Part shown: positions 62,853 to 64,000 of the stretch, piece after piece
How the letters are laid out: the number at the start of each line of letters is the position of its first letter
Numbering within the stretch: position 1 is the first letter of the stretch
Assembly: GCA_947502815.1 (NCBI GenBank)
Contig: CANNBH010000001.1
Span: 2,390,818 to 2,454,817, forward strand
From: an uncultured Erythrobacter sp.
Lineage (GTDB): Bacteria > Pseudomonadota > Alphaproteobacteria > Sphingomonadales > Sphingomonadaceae
Length of the DNA stretch: 64,000 nt
Direction: 5' to 3'
Position numbers and translations under genes: made by a program
Notes under the pieces: generated by a model
What the model saw: the letters and a program-made list of their open reading frames with translations, nothing else
The model's database searches: none
What the model was told of the DNA's origin: nothing

Positions 62853-64000
62853 ATGCCAACTGCACAAAACAGACCAAAGCTTGCGGCCATTCTTGCCCGG
62901 AAGCCATCAGGAAAACCCACGGGGGGGCCCAACATGACAGCCCAGTTTAAAATGAAATCATTTGCAAAAGCATTGCTTGCCGGCGTCGTAGCGTTGCCCA
63001 TGGTGGCCACGCCGACAGGCAGCGCAACCGCTCAGCAAGTCGTCAGCCCAAGCCAAGAGATCGTTTTGTCGATTGGCCGCGGCGAGCTGGTAACCATTCC
63101 AGGATCGATGACAGATGTGTTTGTTGCCAACGAAAACGTTGCCGACGTTCAGATCAAGTCTCAGCGTCAGCTTTACGTATTTGGTAAAGCCGGCGGCGAA
63201 ACCACGATCTATGCCAGCAACGCTCGCGGTGACGTGATCTTCTCAGCCAACATCCGCGTTGGCTCGAACATCGGCAGCATTGATCAGATGATGGCGCTCG
63301 CCATGCCGGACGCTCAAGTTAATGTGGCGACCATGGGAACCAACACTGTGTTGCTTACCGGCACGGTCGGCGCTCCAGAAGACGCAGCCGAGGCAGAGCG
63401 CCTTGTGCAAGCCTTCCTTGGTGAAGAAGCCAACGTGATCAGCCGTCTTCGCACTGCGACCCCATTGCAGGTTAATCTGCAGGTCAAATTTGCAGAAGTA
63501 AGCCGCAGCTTGGTTCGCACCATCAGCGGCAACCTACAAACCGCAGATGGCACCGACGGCTTCCGCTTCGGCGCCGGCACAGGCCGCTCAATCGGCGGTG
63601 AAGAGTTCAACTTTGGCGGGCCACTGGGTGTCGGCAACGGCGCTGCGCAGACGTCTTTCACGTTCCCTGATGGAACGTCGATTGTTGGCCCTTCGGTCGA
63701 CTCGCTAGACGGCAACTCAATCGCTGGTCTAGGCCGCCTGTTCGGCTTGAACATGCTGGGCGCGCTTGACCTTTCCGAACAACTCGGTCTGGTTACGACC
63801 CTTTCACAGCCTAACCTGACCGCGCTTTCGGGCGAAACGGCCACGTTCCTTGCTGGCGGTGAATTCCCAATCCCAATTTCTCAAGGACTGGGCAACGTCG
63901 CCATCGAATACCGCGATTTTGGTGTTAGCCTAGCCTACACGCCAACGGTTCTTGCCAATGGCCGTATCTCATTGCGAGTTCGCCCAGAGGTTTCGGAATT
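62853..64000 (+). CDS. cpaC: Tad pilus secretin CpaC (RcpA), 3' end beyond the window
   Basis: 382 codons of an outer-membrane secretin. The N-domain reads EIVLSIGRGELVTIPGSMTD, with VADVQIKSQRQLYVFGKAGG, then a BON-like stretch (VLLTGTVGAPEDAAEAERLV) and the start of the secretin domain (LVTTLSQPNLTALSGETATF, GGEFPIPISQG). Start is uncertain: ATG 62853 follows GAGGA at 8 bases but gives 27 extra residues before the signal peptide; ATG 62934 or 62952 would begin directly at MKSFAKALLAGVVALP. The gene is cut at the window end. Confidence 0.93.
   Translation, partial: MPTAQNRPKLAAILARKPSGKPTGGPNMTAQFKMKSFAKALLAGVVALPMVATPTGSATAQQVVSPSQEIVLSIGRGELVTIPGSMTDVFVANENVADVQIKSQRQLYVFGKAGGETTIYASNARGDVIFSANIRVGSNIGSIDQMMALAMPDAQVNVATMGTNTVLLTGTVGAPEDAAEAERLVQAFLGEEANVISRLRTATPLQVNLQVKFAEVSRSLVRTISGNLQTADGTDGFRFGAGTGRSIGGEEFNFGGPLGVGNGAAQTSFTFPDGTSIVGPSVDSLDGNSIAGLGRLFGLNMLGALDLSEQLGLVTTLSQPNLTALSGETATFLAGGEFPIPISQGLGNVAIEYRDFGVSLAYTPTVLANGRISLRVRPEVSE

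Overview
The window looks like core chromosome of an alphaproteobacterium of the order Sphingomonadales, most like the Erythrobacteraceae (inference from protein style and gene order; no search was run). Supporting points are a complete meso-diaminopimelate-type dcw cluster, the order argS - SPOR protein - nagZ - scpA - scpB - tatABC, a divergent map / leucyl-aminopeptidase pair, tamA-tamB next to an arginyl/leucyl-protein transferase gene, and the start of a Tad/Flp pilus operon. Base composition is moderately GC-rich and even. No rRNA, tRNA, IS element, integrase, prophage or CRISPR array was seen.

Layout. 1-16257 (minus strand): division and cell wall cluster, transcribed mraZ-rsmH-ftsL-ftsI-murE-murF-mraY-murD-ftsW-murG-murC-murB-ddl-ftsQ-ftsA (ftsA cut by the window edge). 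Ten of the 14 junctions are 4-bp start/stop overlaps. 16258-16705: non-coding region upstream of mraZ with two opposed arrays of GGG-containing units spaced about one helical turn. 16706-20473: a GldG-like lipoprotein, a small membrane protein, cysteine synthase, a [2Fe-2S] ferredoxin, an AlkA-type glycosylase and a doubtful small ORF. 20597-26244: S9 peptidase, two tandem paralogous short-chain dehydrogenases, pterin carbinolamine dehydratase, ccmAB and a small membrane protein. 26361-30723: map diverging from a leucyl aminopeptidase - SH3 protein - argC row, then an orphan HEPN-like protein. 30724-32906: nitrogen regulation unit (palindromes, sigma-54-like promoter, glnB, glnA, strong terminator). 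32925-43251: GGDEF-EAL protein, lysozyme, tamB-tamA, bpt. 43545-48136: threonine ammonia-lyase, a beta-hydroxyacid dehydrogenase and amidohydrolase pair, a strong hairpin, a tiny exported protein with a terminator. 48204-55237 (minus): tatCBA, scpBA, nagZ, SPOR protein, argS. 55420-61051: lipoprotein, ispH-thrB-rnhA, a YegP-like protein, FAD oxidoreductase, alpha/beta hydrolase. 61169-64000: cpaA, cpaB and the 5' part of cpaC.

The genes mostly serve envelope building: peptidoglycan precursor synthesis and septation, outer-membrane protein assembly (TamAB), Tat export, muropeptide recycling (NagZ), cell-wall lysis and pilus assembly. The rest is nitrogen and amino acid metabolism, isoprenoid synthesis, proteolysis and DNA/RNA upkeep. 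I see no clear novel multi-gene system. The best leads are the phased arrays upstream of mraZ, the orphan HEPN-like protein, the glnB control region and the perfect hairpin at 47496-47521.
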